Assembly: GCF_013035315.1 (NCBI RefSeq)
Contig: NZ_WQHP01000001.1
Coordinates: forward strand, 620,001-684,000
DNA length: 64,000 nucleotides
Reading direction: 5' to 3'
From: Ruegeria arenilitoris
GTDB taxonomy: Bacteria > Pseudomonadota > Alphaproteobacteria > Rhodobacterales > Rhodobacteraceae
A program made the position numbers and the translations under genes. Under the pieces are notes generated by a model. It was not told the DNA's origin, ran no database searches, and saw only the letters and a program-made list of their open reading frames with translations. Numbering within the stretch: the stretch's first letter is position 1; the number at the start of each line of letters is the position of its first letter. This document shows, one piece after another, positions 53,474 through 62,674 of this stretch.

Positions 53474-55693
53474 TCAGCCTTCGATACGGCTCAGATCAGC
53501 AACACTGGAGCAGACCTGACGGATCTGGCTCAGCAGGTTCAGACGGTTGCGGCGCAGGATGTCATTGTCGGTATTGACCTGAACATCCTCGAAAAACGCA
53601 TCCACCGGGCCGCGCAGATCAGCCATGGCGGACATGGCGGCAGGGAAATCCTCGGCCTTCAGCGCCGGATCGATCTTGGCCTGCGCGACCTCCAGCGCCC
53701 CGAACAGAGCCTTTTCGCTGTCGGTCTCAGCAAACTTGATATCCGCGCCATAAGAGTACTCGACCCCGTCCTTTTCCTCGGCTTGGGTGAGAATATTGTT
53801 GGCACGCTTGAAGCCCTGCACGAGGTTCTCGCCATCTTCAGTCGCGATCACCGCGTTCAGCGCGCGGGCACGTTTGACCAGCAGGTTGAGGTCGTCATTG
53901 CCGTCCATCGCGATACAGGCGTCGATGATGTCATGGCGGATGCCCTCATCGCGGAGGAAGACTTTCAGGCGGTCGTGGAAGAAGGACAGCAGATCGTCGG
54001 ACGCGTCCGGCACCTTGTTTTCCAGCTTCAAAAAGTCAGCGGTTGGACCATCACCCAGCTTTTCTTTTACTGTCTGAAAGGCTGCACCGAACACACCGTG
54101 ATCAGCGATCTCTTCCAACAAATCCTCAACGCTTGATTTCGGCAATGAGTCATTGATCGCACTTTCTGCCCGTACAAGCTGGCTGTCAAAGAACCGATCC
54201 AGAGACAGTCGCAAGTCGTTTTCAAGGATCAAACGCGTAACACCCAATGCCGCGCGACGCAGTGCAAACGGGTCTTTCGACCCGGTCGGCTTCTCATCTA
54301 TCGCCCAGAAACCGGTTAGCGTATCCAACTTGTCAGCCAATGCGACGGTCACCGACAGCGGAGCAGTCGGCACGTCATCTGAGGGGCCAAGCGGCGAGTA
54401 ATGCTCTTGCGCCACAGCGGCCACGGCGGCGTCCTCGCCTGCGGCTTCAACGTAGTACCGCCCCATAAGCCCCTGAAGTTCGGGGAATTCATAAACCATC
54501 TCTGAACTCAGATCGGCCTTGGCCAGAAGTGCGGCTTTCTCGGCCTGATCGGCATCTGCGCCCGTTACCGAGGCCAACTCTCGGGCCAACGCGGCAATAC
54601 GGTCGATCCGCTCGGCCTGCGTGCCAAGCTTGTTATGGAAGGTCACATTCTCCAGCGCGCGGGTCCATTGAGCGATGTCCGATTTGGCGACGCGTAGGTC
54701 GTTTTCCCAGAAGAATTTCGCATCGGCCAGACGGGCAGACAGCACCTTTTGGTTCCCCGCCAGAATGGTCGCGCCATTGTCAGCGGTTTCGCGGTTGGCC
54801 ACTGTGATGAACCGTTCGATCCGGCCCGTTTTGGGGTTACGGACCGAGAAGAATTTCTGGTGTTCCTTCATCGAGGTTTGCAGCACCTCGGGCGGAAGGC
54901 CGAGGAATTCGTCGTCGATCTGCCCCATCAGCGCGACGGGCCATTCAACCAGACCGGCGACCTCGGCCAGCAGTCCCTTGTCATCGACCACTTCCAACCC
55001 GGCCGCAAAGGCAAGGTTCTGGGCATCGTTCCAGATATGCTCGGCACGCTCTTCGGGCGACAGCACTACAAAGGCGCGTTTCAACTTGGTGGCATAATCC
55101 TCGAAGGACGACACGGCAAAGCGACCCGGCGCCATGAAGCGGTGGCCTTCGGTGGTGTCGCCGGTCTTGATGCCGTCGACCTCCATCGGCACGACCTGCG
55201 CGCCGGTCTCATCGGTCAGGATGCACAGGATCGAGTGCAGCGGGCGCACCCAGCGCAGCCCCCCACTGCCCCAGCGCATGGATTTCGGCCAGGGAAAATT
55301 GCGGATCGTCGCCTCAAGCACTTCGGCAATAATCTCGGCGGCGGGGCGACCGGCCTTTTCAATGGTGGCGAAATAAACCGCACCTTTGGGCGTGTCGCGC
55401 TCTTCCAACTGATCTCGTGTCAGGCCAGCACCGCGCAGGAACCCTTCGATTGCCTTGTCGGGCGCGCCGACTTTGGGACCTTTACGTTCCTCGCGGGTTG
55501 TCGGGCTTTCGGCCAAAAGCCCTTCGATGGCCAGCGTCAGGCGGCGCGGCGTCGTCAGCGCGGCGGCAGAGGAATAGGTCAGACCACCCTCGACCAAACC
55601 ATCGGTAATCCGCTTTTTCAGGTCTTCGCCGGCACGGGTTTGCATGCGCGCGGGGATTTCCTCGGAAAACAATTCGATCAGCAGGTCGGGCAT
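53474..55693 (-). CDS. glyS: glycine--tRNA ligase beta subunit
   Basis: The 739-residue beta subunit of the heterotetrameric bacterial GlyRS binds tRNA and supports catalysis with GlyQ. It has the family start PDLLIELFSEEIPARMQTRAGEDL, the FPWPKSMRW motif, an HD-like middle and a C-terminal anticodon-binding domain near DLSRIEG. AAGGA overlaps the gltS stop upstream, so it is translated right after gltS. GlyQ lies 2.5 kb upstream, separated by gltS, a DUF6446 gene and the opposite-strand marC. Confidence 0.96.
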   Translation of the reverse strand: MPDLLIELFSEEIPARMQTRAGEDLKKRITDGLVEGGLTYSSAAALTTPRRLTLAIEGLLAESPTTREERKGPKVGAPDKAIEGFLRGAGLTRDQLEERDTPKGAVYFATIEKAGRPAAEIIAEVLEATIRNFPWPKSMRWGSGGLRWVRPLHSILCILTDETGAQVVPMEVDGIKTGDTTEGHRFMAPGRFAVSSFEDYATKLKRAFVVLSPEERAEHIWNDAQNLAFAAGLEVVDDKGLLAEVAGLVEWPVALMGQIDDEFLGLPPEVLQTSMKEHQKFFSVRNPKTGRIERFITVANRETADNGATILAGNQKVLSARLADAKFFWENDLRVAKSDIAQWTRALENVTFHNKLGTQAERIDRIAALARELASVTGADADQAEKAALLAKADLSSEMVYEFPELQGLMGRYYVEAAGEDAAVAAVAQEHYSPLGPSDDVPTAPLSVTVALADKLDTLTGFWAIDEKPTGSKDPFALRRAALGVTRLILENDLRLSLDRFFDSQLVRAESAINDSLPKSSVEDLLEEIADHGVFGAAFQTVKEKLGDGPTADFLKLENKVPDASDDLLSFFHDRLKVFLRDEGIRHDIIDACIAMDGNDDLNLLVKRARALNAVIATEDGENLVQGFKRANNILTQAEEKDGVEYSYGADIKFAETDSEKALFGALEVAQAKIDPALKAEDFPAAMSAMADLRGPVDAFFEDVQVNTDNDILRRNRLNLLSQIRQVCSSVADLSRIEG

Positions 55694-55702
55694 ATTCGGT
55701 CC

Positions 55703-56911
55703 TTAGAAATTGACGATCGTCTGAATGACGATGGCATTAGCGATATCCACAAAGAATGCGGATACAAGGGGCAACACGATAAAGGCAATAGGTGATGGGC
55801 CATATCTCTTGGTGACGGCTGTCATATTTGCAATTGCGGTCGGAGTCGCACCCAAAGCGAACCCTCCGAAACCCGCAGCCAGAACGGCGGCGCGGTAATT
55901 CGAACCCATCATTGGGAACAAAACCCAGATCACAAAGGCCACCGTGAACAGCGTTTGGGCCGACATGATAACCGCAATCGCCATACCAAGCTCGGCAATG
56001 GTCCACAGTTGAAGGCTCATCAGGGACATCGCCAGAAACGCACCCAGCGCAAATTCTGAGATCAACGCAAGCGATGGCGTTCGGGCCACCGGCGGCGCAG
56101 ACGGGGCCACAAGGGAACGGATGTTGGAAATCACGATCCCCATGATGAGACAGGGCACAAAAAGCGGCAGTTTCAGGCCCGCCGCCGTGATCGCCTCACC
56201 CAGAGCGTAACCCAATATGATTGCGAGGTTCAGATGCAGCAGGACGCGCATGATCGTCATGTGGTCAATCGCTGTCATGGCGGATTCTTCTTCGGGCAAT
56301 CCCACCGTGTGCTCTTCGTCCGGGCGGTCCGGTGTGAGGCCGCGGGATTCGACAAGCAACCGCGCTATGGGACCGCCGACCAACGCAGCCAGAACCAATC
56401 CCAAAGTTGCGACCGCGACGCCCAATTCCGTTGCGCCATCCAGCCCCGTCGCATTTGCTACCTCGGGCGCCCAGGCGATTGCTGTTCCATGCCCGCCGAT
56501 CAGAGCCGCCGAGCCGAACAACACGCCAGCCTGCGCCGGATAGCCAAAAATTGACGCCCCTGCCGCACCAATCACGTTCTGCGCTATTATTGTAACCAGC
56601 GTCAAAACCAGAAGGATCAACAACGGCTTACCGCCAGCTATTAAATCCGAGAATCTGGCATTCAAACCGATCCCGGCAAAGAACAACACCAGCAATGCGT
56701 CCCGGGTTTCCAACTCGAACGAAAGCTCGATATCGAAGGCAAGGTACAGGAACAGAACAAAGAGCGAGGCCAAAAGCCCGCCCGTCACCGGTTCAGGAAT
56801 ATTGAACTGCCGCAAGAGCGGAACTTTGGCGTTTATTAGTGCGCCGAACAGATAGACCGCAAATCCCAGAGTTGCCGTAATGAAATCCGGGATGAGCAGG
56901 CTCTCAGTCAT
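55703..56911 (-). CDS. gltS: sodium/glutamate symporter (GltS family)
   Basis: The 402-residue inner-membrane carrier has ten or so helices in two repeats. Hallmarks are GGHGTAIAWAPEV in the first repeat and FALGATPTAIANMTAV in the second, the re-entrant loops that bind Na and glutamate, plus PEPVTGGLLASL near the N-terminus. It probably imports L-glutamate with Na. It lies inside the glyS cluster, 10 bases after the DUF6446 gene and nine before glyS, so is likely cotranscribed with both. This suggests insertion into an older tRNA-synthetase operon. Confidence 0.93.
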   Translation of the reverse strand: MTESLLIPDFITATLGFAVYLFGALINAKVPLLRQFNIPEPVTGGLLASLFVLFLYLAFDIELSFELETRDALLVLFFAGIGLNARFSDLIAGGKPLLILLVLTLVTIIAQNVIGAAGASIFGYPAQAGVLFGSAALIGGHGTAIAWAPEVANATGLDGATELGVAVATLGLVLAALVGGPIARLLVESRGLTPDRPDEEHTVGLPEEESAMTAIDHMTIMRVLLHLNLAIILGYALGEAITAAGLKLPLFVPCLIMGIVISNIRSLVAPSAPPVARTPSLALISEFALGAFLAMSLMSLQLWTIAELGMAIAVIMSAQTLFTVAFVIWVLFPMMGSNYRAAVLAAGFGGFALGATPTAIANMTAVTKRYGPSPIAFIVLPLVSAFFVDIANAIVIQTIVNF

Positions 56912-56921
56912 GGCGGGTCAC

Positions 56922-57446
56922 TCAGTTCTGGGGTCGCGGCGGGCATTCTTCGCCCACCACCGTACCGTCATAGGCCTTTTCACCGCAATTGTTCAGTGCA
57001 TGCCAGACATAGCCCTTGCCATCCTGTGTGATCGCCACAATCCGATCCACGCCGTAGTGGACATTCTTGACCCCCATAAAGGCGCGGGCCTGACCGGATT
57101 TCAAAGCGTCGGCCAGGGCTACTGCGTCATAGCAGTCGAACCAGCCCGGCGCGGTGAGCGGCTCAGCCTGATCGACCGCGACATGGGTTTGCGCAATCTC
57201 GTCCGGCGTCAGATTTGTTTCGAAACAAGCGCGATACCGGATGGGAGAACTGTCGGCATCGATCGCCTGAAAGCTGGTATACTCGATAGGCGTTGGCTGC
57301 TGTGCACCTTCAACAAGCAAGACGATGTCTTGCCCGGGCGTGGGCTCGACATCGTAGTAGAAGCCGTAGATCTGCAAGTAATACATGCCCGCACCGGCCA
57401 CGACGGCGGAGACCAGCAAGATGATCGCAAGCAACTTTCCTGTCAT
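56922..57446 (-). CDS. DUF6446 family membrane-anchored protein
   Basis: The 174-residue protein has one N-terminal transmembrane helix (about residues 4-24, KLLAIILLVSAVVAGAGMYYL) and a periplasmic domain with QPTPIEYTSFQAIDADSSPIRYRACF and a cysteine-containing end (NNCGEKAYDGTVVGEECPPRP). This is the DUF6446 family, restricted to Rhodobacterales and usually found between glyQ and glyS; it is sometimes misnamed a histidine kinase. Function unknown. Four cysteines may form disulfides. It heads the gltS-glyS-ppdK run. Confidence 0.85.
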   Translation of the reverse strand: MTGKLLAIILLVSAVVAGAGMYYLQIYGFYYDVEPTPGQDIVLLVEGAQQPTPIEYTSFQAIDADSSPIRYRACFETNLTPDEIAQTHVAVDQAEPLTAPGWFDCYDAVALADALKSGQARAFMGVKNVHYGVDRIVAITQDGKGYVWHALNNCGEKAYDGTVVGEECPPRPQN

Positions 57447-57537
57447 CGTAATTCCCTTCTGCTCACGATGCCTCTTTCACGAACGGTAAAAATAGGACAA
57501 GTTCCAATTGTTTACAGGCCGAAATGAGACGTTTTAG

Positions 57538-58170
57538 ATGGACAGCACCCTTGCCGTAGGATTCTTCGGAGCGCTTTTTGCGATTATGAATCCGATTACC
57601 AACCTGCCGGTTTTTCTGAGCGTTACCGACGGCCTGCCCCCGGCGGAACAGCGCAAGGTTGCAACCAAAACGGCGCTGTACTGCCTGATCCTCGGCGCAG
57701 CTTTTGCGGCCGTCGGCAACCAAACGCTTGGCCTGTTTGGCATCAGCGTCGACGATCTGCGCGTTGCGGGCGGTCTGGTCGTCCTGATGATCGGCCTGAA
57801 CATGCTGAACGGCAAGCCGAGCAGCTCGCACCATGGCACCGAAGGAGAGCGTGAGTCTTACCCCGAGCCCGACACCGTCGCGTTCTATCCGCTGGCTTTC
57901 CCGATTCTGGTCGGCCCCGGTACGATCACGACGCTGATCCTGTACGCCAGCCATATCAAAAGCGCCTTCGATGCTACTGTTTATGCAGCTGTTTTTCTGG
58001 CCGTTCTGCTGTCGCTGTTCGTCACGTTCTGGAATGCATCCGCGATTGCCAAACGCCTGTCCGACAATGCGCGCGTGATCATGAGCCGGTTCATGGGCAT
58101 GATCCTGTCGGCCATCGCAATCGGCATGATCGCGGCTGGCCTCAAGGTTTTGTTGCCCGGACTGGCCTGA
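57538..58170 (+). CDS. MarC family integral membrane protein
   Basis: The 210-residue protein has six helices with the MarC signatures NPITNLPVFLSVTDGL and PLAFPILVGPGTITTLILYAS. MarC proteins have no proven transport role and do not cause multiple antibiotic resistance in E. coli as once thought; some relatives are implicated in amino-acid export. The gene runs opposite to its neighbours, splitting glyQ from the DUF6446-gltS-glyS run, and ends eight bases before the glyQ stop. A weak GAGACG precedes the start. Confidence 0.92.
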   Translation: MDSTLAVGFFGALFAIMNPITNLPVFLSVTDGLPPAEQRKVATKTALYCLILGAAFAAVGNQTLGLFGISVDDLRVAGGLVVLMIGLNMLNGKPSSSHHGTEGERESYPEPDTVAFYPLAFPILVGPGTITTLILYASHIKSAFDATVYAAVFLAVLLSLFVTFWNASAIAKRLSDNARVIMSRFMGMILSAIAIGMIAAGLKVLLPGLA

Positions 58171-58178
58171 GTAGGCCA

Positions 58179-59108
58179 TCAGGCCTCGAACCCGGCGGCC
58201 TCGGTCAGAAGGAACGCATCCGCGCATTGTTTGGCCAGTGCCCGTACACGGCCGATATAGGCCTGTCGTTCAGTCACCGAAATCACACCACGCGCATCCA
58301 GCAGGTTGAACACATGGCTGGCCTTGATGCACTGATCGTAAGCTGGGTGCGCCATAACAATGCGCTTGCCTGTTTTCGGGTCGTCGTGTTCCTGCGCCAG
58401 AATCGCGGCGCACTCTGCCTCAGCCTCTTCGAAATGGCGCAGCAAAACCTCGGTGTTGGCCACGTCAAAGTTCCAACGGGCATATTCCTCTTCGGTCTGC
58501 TTAAAGATGTCACCATAGGTCAGCGGGCTGGGGGATTGCGGGTCGTTGAACGGCATGTCCATCACGTGGTCGATACCCAGCACGTACATGGCCAGACGCT
58601 CCAGACCATAGGTCAACTCGCCGGAAACCGGCGCGCAGTCGTGGCCACCAACCTGTTGGAAATAGGTAAACTGGCTGACTTCCATCCCGTCACACCAGAC
58701 CTCCCAACCCAAACCCCAGGCGCCCAGCGTTGGGCTTTCCCAGTCGTCCTCGACAAACCGGATGTCATGCAGGTCCATGTCGATGCCGATGGCTTCGAGC
58801 GACCCCAGATACAGCTCCTGCAGATCCGGCGGGCTGGGTTTGATCAGCACTTGATATTGATAGTAGTGCTGCAACCGGTTAGGGTTTTCACCATAGCGGC
58901 CATCGGTCGGACGGCGTGACGGTTGCACATAGGCGGCGGCCCAAGCTTTTGATCCCAGCGCGCGCAGAGTTGTCGCCGGGTGGAACGTCCCCGCACCGAC
59001 CTCCATGTCATAGGGCTGCAGAATGGCGCAGCCCTTCGACGCCCAATAGGTCTGAAGTCGCAGGATAATCTCCTGAAATGAACGTGGTGCGCTGGACTGT
59101 TCGGTCAT
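58179..59108 (-). CDS. glyQ: glycine--tRNA ligase alpha subunit
   Basis: This 309-residue catalytic subunit of GlyRS activates glycine. The family motifs [21 protein letters not shown] and [19 protein letters not shown] open the protein, and [26 protein letters not shown] and [18 protein letters not shown] follow. It works only with GlyS, which lies further left in the window. AAGGGAATGTC precedes ATG 59108. The 205-base gap upstream to the divergent pseudo-protease gene must contain its promoter. Confidence 0.97.
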   Translation of the reverse strand: MTEQSSAPRSFQEIILRLQTYWASKGCAILQPYDMEVGAGTFHPATTLRALGSKAWAAAYVQPSRRPTDGRYGENPNRLQHYYQYQVLIKPSPPDLQELYLGSLEAIGIDMDLHDIRFVEDDWESPTLGAWGLGWEVWCDGMEVSQFTYFQQVGGHDCAPVSGELTYGLERLAMYVLGIDHVMDMPFNDPQSPSPLTYGDIFKQTEEEYARWNFDVANTEVLLRHFEEAEAECAAILAQEHDDPKTGKRIVMAHPAYDQCIKASHVFNLLDARGVISVTERQAYIGRVRALAKQCADAFLLTEAAGFEA

Positions 59109-59313
59109 GACATTCCCTTTGGACGCCTCTGCGCCCGGTTCCGTTGGGTTTCGTCCTTCCTATGCAAGGGGCCAACGGGCGTCAACGGGCCGTTGGCCTT
59201 ACGCTGTCACTGCGCAGCCACACTGGAAATTCCCCGTATTCCGGGCATAGCTTTCGACACATGAATTCGCATACTGTCCGGCAAAGATAAAACACTGCGG
59301 ACACGGGCAGACA

Positions 59314-61047
59314 ATGACTCGCATATTTACGGCAATTTTGTTTCTTTTTCTCATCAGCGCGCGCGCTGTTTTTGCACAGCAGGACGCAGGCGTCTGGGTG
59401 CAGGTCGAGGCGCAGCCATCGCTGCGCGAGGCGCAGGAGCGCGCGCAGGACTATGCCAACAACTTACCTGACGTGAACGGTTTCCGCCTGAACTCTGGCT
59501 GGTATGCTATTGTTATCGGGCCCTATTTGCGCGGCGATGCCGAGCAGGTCTTGCGCGTCTACCGGGCCGAGGGACAAATTCCTGCCGACAGTTACATCAC
59601 GTTCACCAGCGCGCTGGGGCAGCAATTCTGGCCAGTTGGTGCGAACATTCTGGACCGCGGCGTTGTCACACCGCCGGTTGAGCCTCAGCCCGAGCAACCG
59701 GTTGTCGGACTGACGCCGCAAGCATCGGACGAAACCCGGTCCCAAGCCCTGCAAAGCGAACGCTTGCTGAGCACGCAGGACCGTTTGGATCTGCAGACCG
59801 CCCTGCAGGCCGCGGGTTTCTACAATTCCACAATCGACGGCGCGTTTGGTCAAGGCACACGCCGGTCGATGGGCGACTGGCAGCGGTTCAACGGCTTTGA
59901 GGCGACCGGCGTTCTGACGACTGCGCAACGAAAGGCGTTGATGGACGACTTCAACGCCCCTCTGCTGAGCGTCGGGATGGAGCGTTACGCGGACCCTCAA
60001 GCGGGTATCAACATGGACCTGCCATTGGGTGTCATGGCCTTCGACCGGTACGAAGCCCCATTTGTTCACTTCAACAGCACAACCGATCTGGATGCCAAGG
60101 CACTGTTGATCAGTCAGAAAGGCGATCAGGCCACGCTGCGCGCGCTGTACGAAGTTCTGCAGTCTCTTGAAATCGTTCCGTTGGATGGTCCCCGTCAACT
60201 GCGTGGTGATCGCTTTACGCTTGAAGGGCGTGGCAAAGGAATTGTGACCTATGGCGAAGCGCGTCTGGAAAACGGTCAGATCAAAGGCTTCATGCTGGTC
60301 TGGCCCGAAGGTGACGACGCCCGTCGCGCCCGCGTGTTGGCGGCGATGCAGGCCAGCTATAATGCGACTGGTGCGGTGCTGGATGCAGCTGCCGGTGCAA
60401 ACGCCGACCAGCGAATTAATCTGGTTTCGGGGCTCCAGATCCGCACCCCTCGCCTGTCGCGCTCGGGTTTCTTTGCCGATGCCAGCGGTACGGTCCTGAC
60501 CGTGGCCGAGGCTGCTGACAGCTGCACACGCATCACTCTAGACGGCGATCAAGAGCTTCAGGTTGCCGCATCCGATGCGGATCTGGGTGTCGCGGTTCTG
60601 CGCCCCAGCCAAAATCTGGTGCCGGTCAGCGTGGCCGAGTTCAGCGCGAACACTCCACGCCTTCAATCCGAGGTCGCGGTGTCCGGGTTCTCCTATCAGG
60701 GCGCTCTGGGCGCTCCGACGCTGACTTACGGTCAGATCGCTGATCTGCGCGGCCTGAACGGAGAGGACGGCGTGAAACGCCTGGCACTGGCGGCGCAGCC
60801 GGGTGACGCGGGCGGTCCGATCTTTGACGATAATGGTCAGGTCGTGGGGATGCTGTTGCCGACCCCGACCGAAGGGCGCACCCTGCCCGCTTCTGTCAGC
60901 CTTGCAGCAACTGCGAACAGTCTGAACGAGGTTCTGGCCAAGGCGGGTATCTCGGGGCAGTCGGGCACGCCTACGGCGCAAATCTCACCCAATGAATTGA
61001 ACCGTCGCGCAACCGGGATGACCGTTCTGGTCCATTGCTGGGATTAA
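59314..61047 (+). CDS. secreted SPOR-like/peptidoglycan-binding protein with inactive trypsin-like domain
   Basis: The 577-residue protein has a signal peptide (cleavage near residue 21, AVFA-QQ), a SPOR-like domain (about 25-105, GVWVQVEAQPSLREAQERAQ and WYAIVIGPY), a peptidoglycan-binding domain (about 150-212, LQTALQAAGFYNSTIDGAFG) and a trypsin-like C-terminus (about 385-565). In the last part the catalytic Ser is Ala499 in PGDAGGP, and Glu399 in TVAEAADSC sits where the His should be, while the Asp-like DADLGVAVL remains. It is therefore probably a binding protein at the cell wall, not a protease. Confidence 0.8.
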   Translation: MTRIFTAILFLFLISARAVFAQQDAGVWVQVEAQPSLREAQERAQDYANNLPDVNGFRLNSGWYAIVIGPYLRGDAEQVLRVYRAEGQIPADSYITFTSALGQQFWPVGANILDRGVVTPPVEPQPEQPVVGLTPQASDETRSQALQSERLLSTQDRLDLQTALQAAGFYNSTIDGAFGQGTRRSMGDWQRFNGFEATGVLTTAQRKALMDDFNAPLLSVGMERYADPQAGINMDLPLGVMAFDRYEAPFVHFNSTTDLDAKALLISQKGDQATLRALYEVLQSLEIVPLDGPRQLRGDRFTLEGRGKGIVTYGEARLENGQIKGFMLVWPEGDDARRARVLAAMQASYNATGAVLDAAAGANADQRINLVSGLQIRTPRLSRSGFFADASGTVLTVAEAADSCTRITLDGDQELQVAASDADLGVAVLRPSQNLVPVSVAEFSANTPRLQSEVAVSGFSYQGALGAPTLTYGQIADLRGLNGEDGVKRLALAAQPGDAGGPIFDDNGQVVGMLLPTPTEGRTLPASVSLAATANSLNEVLAKAGISGQSGTPTAQISPNELNRRATGMTVLVHCWD

Positions 61048-61063
61048 GCACACCACATTGACG

Positions 61064-61092
61064 AAAACGCCGCCCAATTCGGGCGGCGTTTT
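61064..61092. terminator. two-way Rho-independent terminator
   Basis: AAAACGCCGCCC (61064-61075) pairs perfectly with GGGCGGCGTTTT (61081-61092) around AATTC. The A- and T-runs on either side suit termination from both convergent genes. Confidence 0.95.
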
Positions 61093-61099
61093 TCTTTGC

Positions 61100-62674
61100 C
61101 TAGAGGATGTCTGGCGTGACTCTGATCAGCGTCGGGACCGGGGCAGAGAACGCCGATCGAACGGCCTCTTGCATCTCGGCCAAACTTGACGGCGCAGCTG
61201 ACAAGGCACCAAAGGCCTCGGCCAATTTGCAGAAATCCGGGTTACGTGCGACGACAGCGTTCGGGGCGATTTGCCCGCGGACCATGCTGTCTTCGATCTC
61301 TTTCAGTTTTCCGTTGTCCCAAAGGATGATTGGCAGCGACAGTCCCAATTCGACTGCAACGCCAAGCTCTTGCATCGTGTAGTGAAACCCGTAATCCCCG
61401 GCTATCACCGCCGTTGGCTTACCCCGGCGCGCCACGGCCCCGCCAATCCCGGCGGGCAAGGCATAGCCCAAAGTGCCGAACCCGGTCGGGTGGTGCCAGT
61501 GATAGGGATAGGCCATATCCCAGACCTCTTTCGCAACATAGGCGAACTGGGTCATGTCCGAATAGATCATCGTGTCACCGGGCATCAACTCGCGCAGAGC
61601 GTCGATCACCGGAACAATCCCGGGGCGTTCCGCATCCACCTCAGCGCGCCAACGGGTGCGCGCATCGGCGACTTCATCTGCCGACCATCCCGTTGCCGGT
61701 TTTATCTGCTCGGCCGCCGCCCACAAGGCATGCGCAAAGCTCTCACCATCGGCCTGCAGCTTGATAGCCGCCCGGTGATGATCGGATAGAACCTTCGGGT
61801 CCAGATCGACTCGCACCAGATTTGCGGAATGACCCAGAGCTTCGCGCCACAGATCCACCTCGCCCAGCTCCGCGCCGACGACGACCACAAGGTCCGCCGA
61901 AGCGATCACGTCGGCACTGCCCGGTCGCGGCAACATAGCACCGAAATCCAAAGCATAACCCAGCCCGGCCATTCCGCGCCCTGCATAGGTGGTGAAACAA
62001 GCTGCCCCCAGTTGGGTCAGAATCTGTCGCCACAGGTTCGAACGCGCGCCCCCGCCCAGAATGAACAAGGGCCGTTTCGCGATGTTCAGCATAGACATTA
62101 CTGGCGCTACGTCCGGCGGCAGCACTTTTGTGCGCAAGCCCGGTTGGTTCGGAAACGGTGCAGGGTCTGCATCAGCCTCAAGCTGGGCAATGGGCACCTG
62201 AATGTGTTTTGGACGCGGGCGGCTAAGCTCGAATTCTTCAAACGCGCGTTCCACCAGATTGTATGCTGCCTGTGCTGTGTTCGCCTGATGCGACCAGTCG
62301 GTCACGGTTTCAGCCGCGGCCCTTTGATCCTTCATTTGGTGCAATTGGCCGTGCACGCCCTGGGTTTCGTCCAGGCACGAAGACATCACCAACATCGGAA
62401 CGGAATCCGTATAAGCCTGCCCCATCGGCGTCATGATGTTGCACAGCCCGGGCCCGGTGATGACATAGGCAACGCCCGGCTTGCCGGTTGCACGGGCATA
62501 GCCGTCAGCCATAAAACCGGCCCCCTGCTCGTGCCGGGCCAGTACGTGGGTGATCCCCGCCTCTTCGATCCCACGGTACATTTCTTGATTGTGCACGCCG
62601 GGAATACCAAAGATCACATCGACTCCGCGATCCCGGAGCATGTGCGAGATCTGCGCACCAAGGGGTCTTTTCAT
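61100..62674 (-). CDS. TPP-dependent acetolactate synthase-like enzyme (possibly 5-guanidino-2-oxopentanoate decarboxylase)
   Basis: The 524-residue enzyme has the three-domain TPP fold: GIPGVHNQEMYRGI and VLARHEQGAGFMADGYARA, which holds the Glu that activates TPP (about residue 48), a central FAD/NAD-like domain (FILGGGARSNLWR), and a TPP pyrophosphate domain with IAGDYGFHYTMQELGVAV and LWDNGKLKEI, a variant of the GDG-NN motif. The RHEQGAGFMADGYAR form fits AruI-type decarboxylases of arginine transamination, but acetolactate synthase or benzaldehyde lyase-like activity cannot be excluded. It overlaps the trkH stop by one base (TAATG) with GGAG upstream. Confidence 0.82.
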   Translation of the reverse strand: MKRPLGAQISHMLRDRGVDVIFGIPGVHNQEMYRGIEEAGITHVLARHEQGAGFMADGYARATGKPGVAYVITGPGLCNIMTPMGQAYTDSVPMLVMSSCLDETQGVHGQLHQMKDQRAAAETVTDWSHQANTAQAAYNLVERAFEEFELSRPRPKHIQVPIAQLEADADPAPFPNQPGLRTKVLPPDVAPVMSMLNIAKRPLFILGGGARSNLWRQILTQLGAACFTTYAGRGMAGLGYALDFGAMLPRPGSADVIASADLVVVVGAELGEVDLWREALGHSANLVRVDLDPKVLSDHHRAAIKLQADGESFAHALWAAAEQIKPATGWSADEVADARTRWRAEVDAERPGIVPVIDALRELMPGDTMIYSDMTQFAYVAKEVWDMAYPYHWHHPTGFGTLGYALPAGIGGAVARRGKPTAVIAGDYGFHYTMQELGVAVELGLSLPIILWDNGKLKEIEDSMVRGQIAPNAVVARNPDFCKLAEAFGALSAAPSSLAEMQEAVRSAFSAPVPTLIRVTPDIL

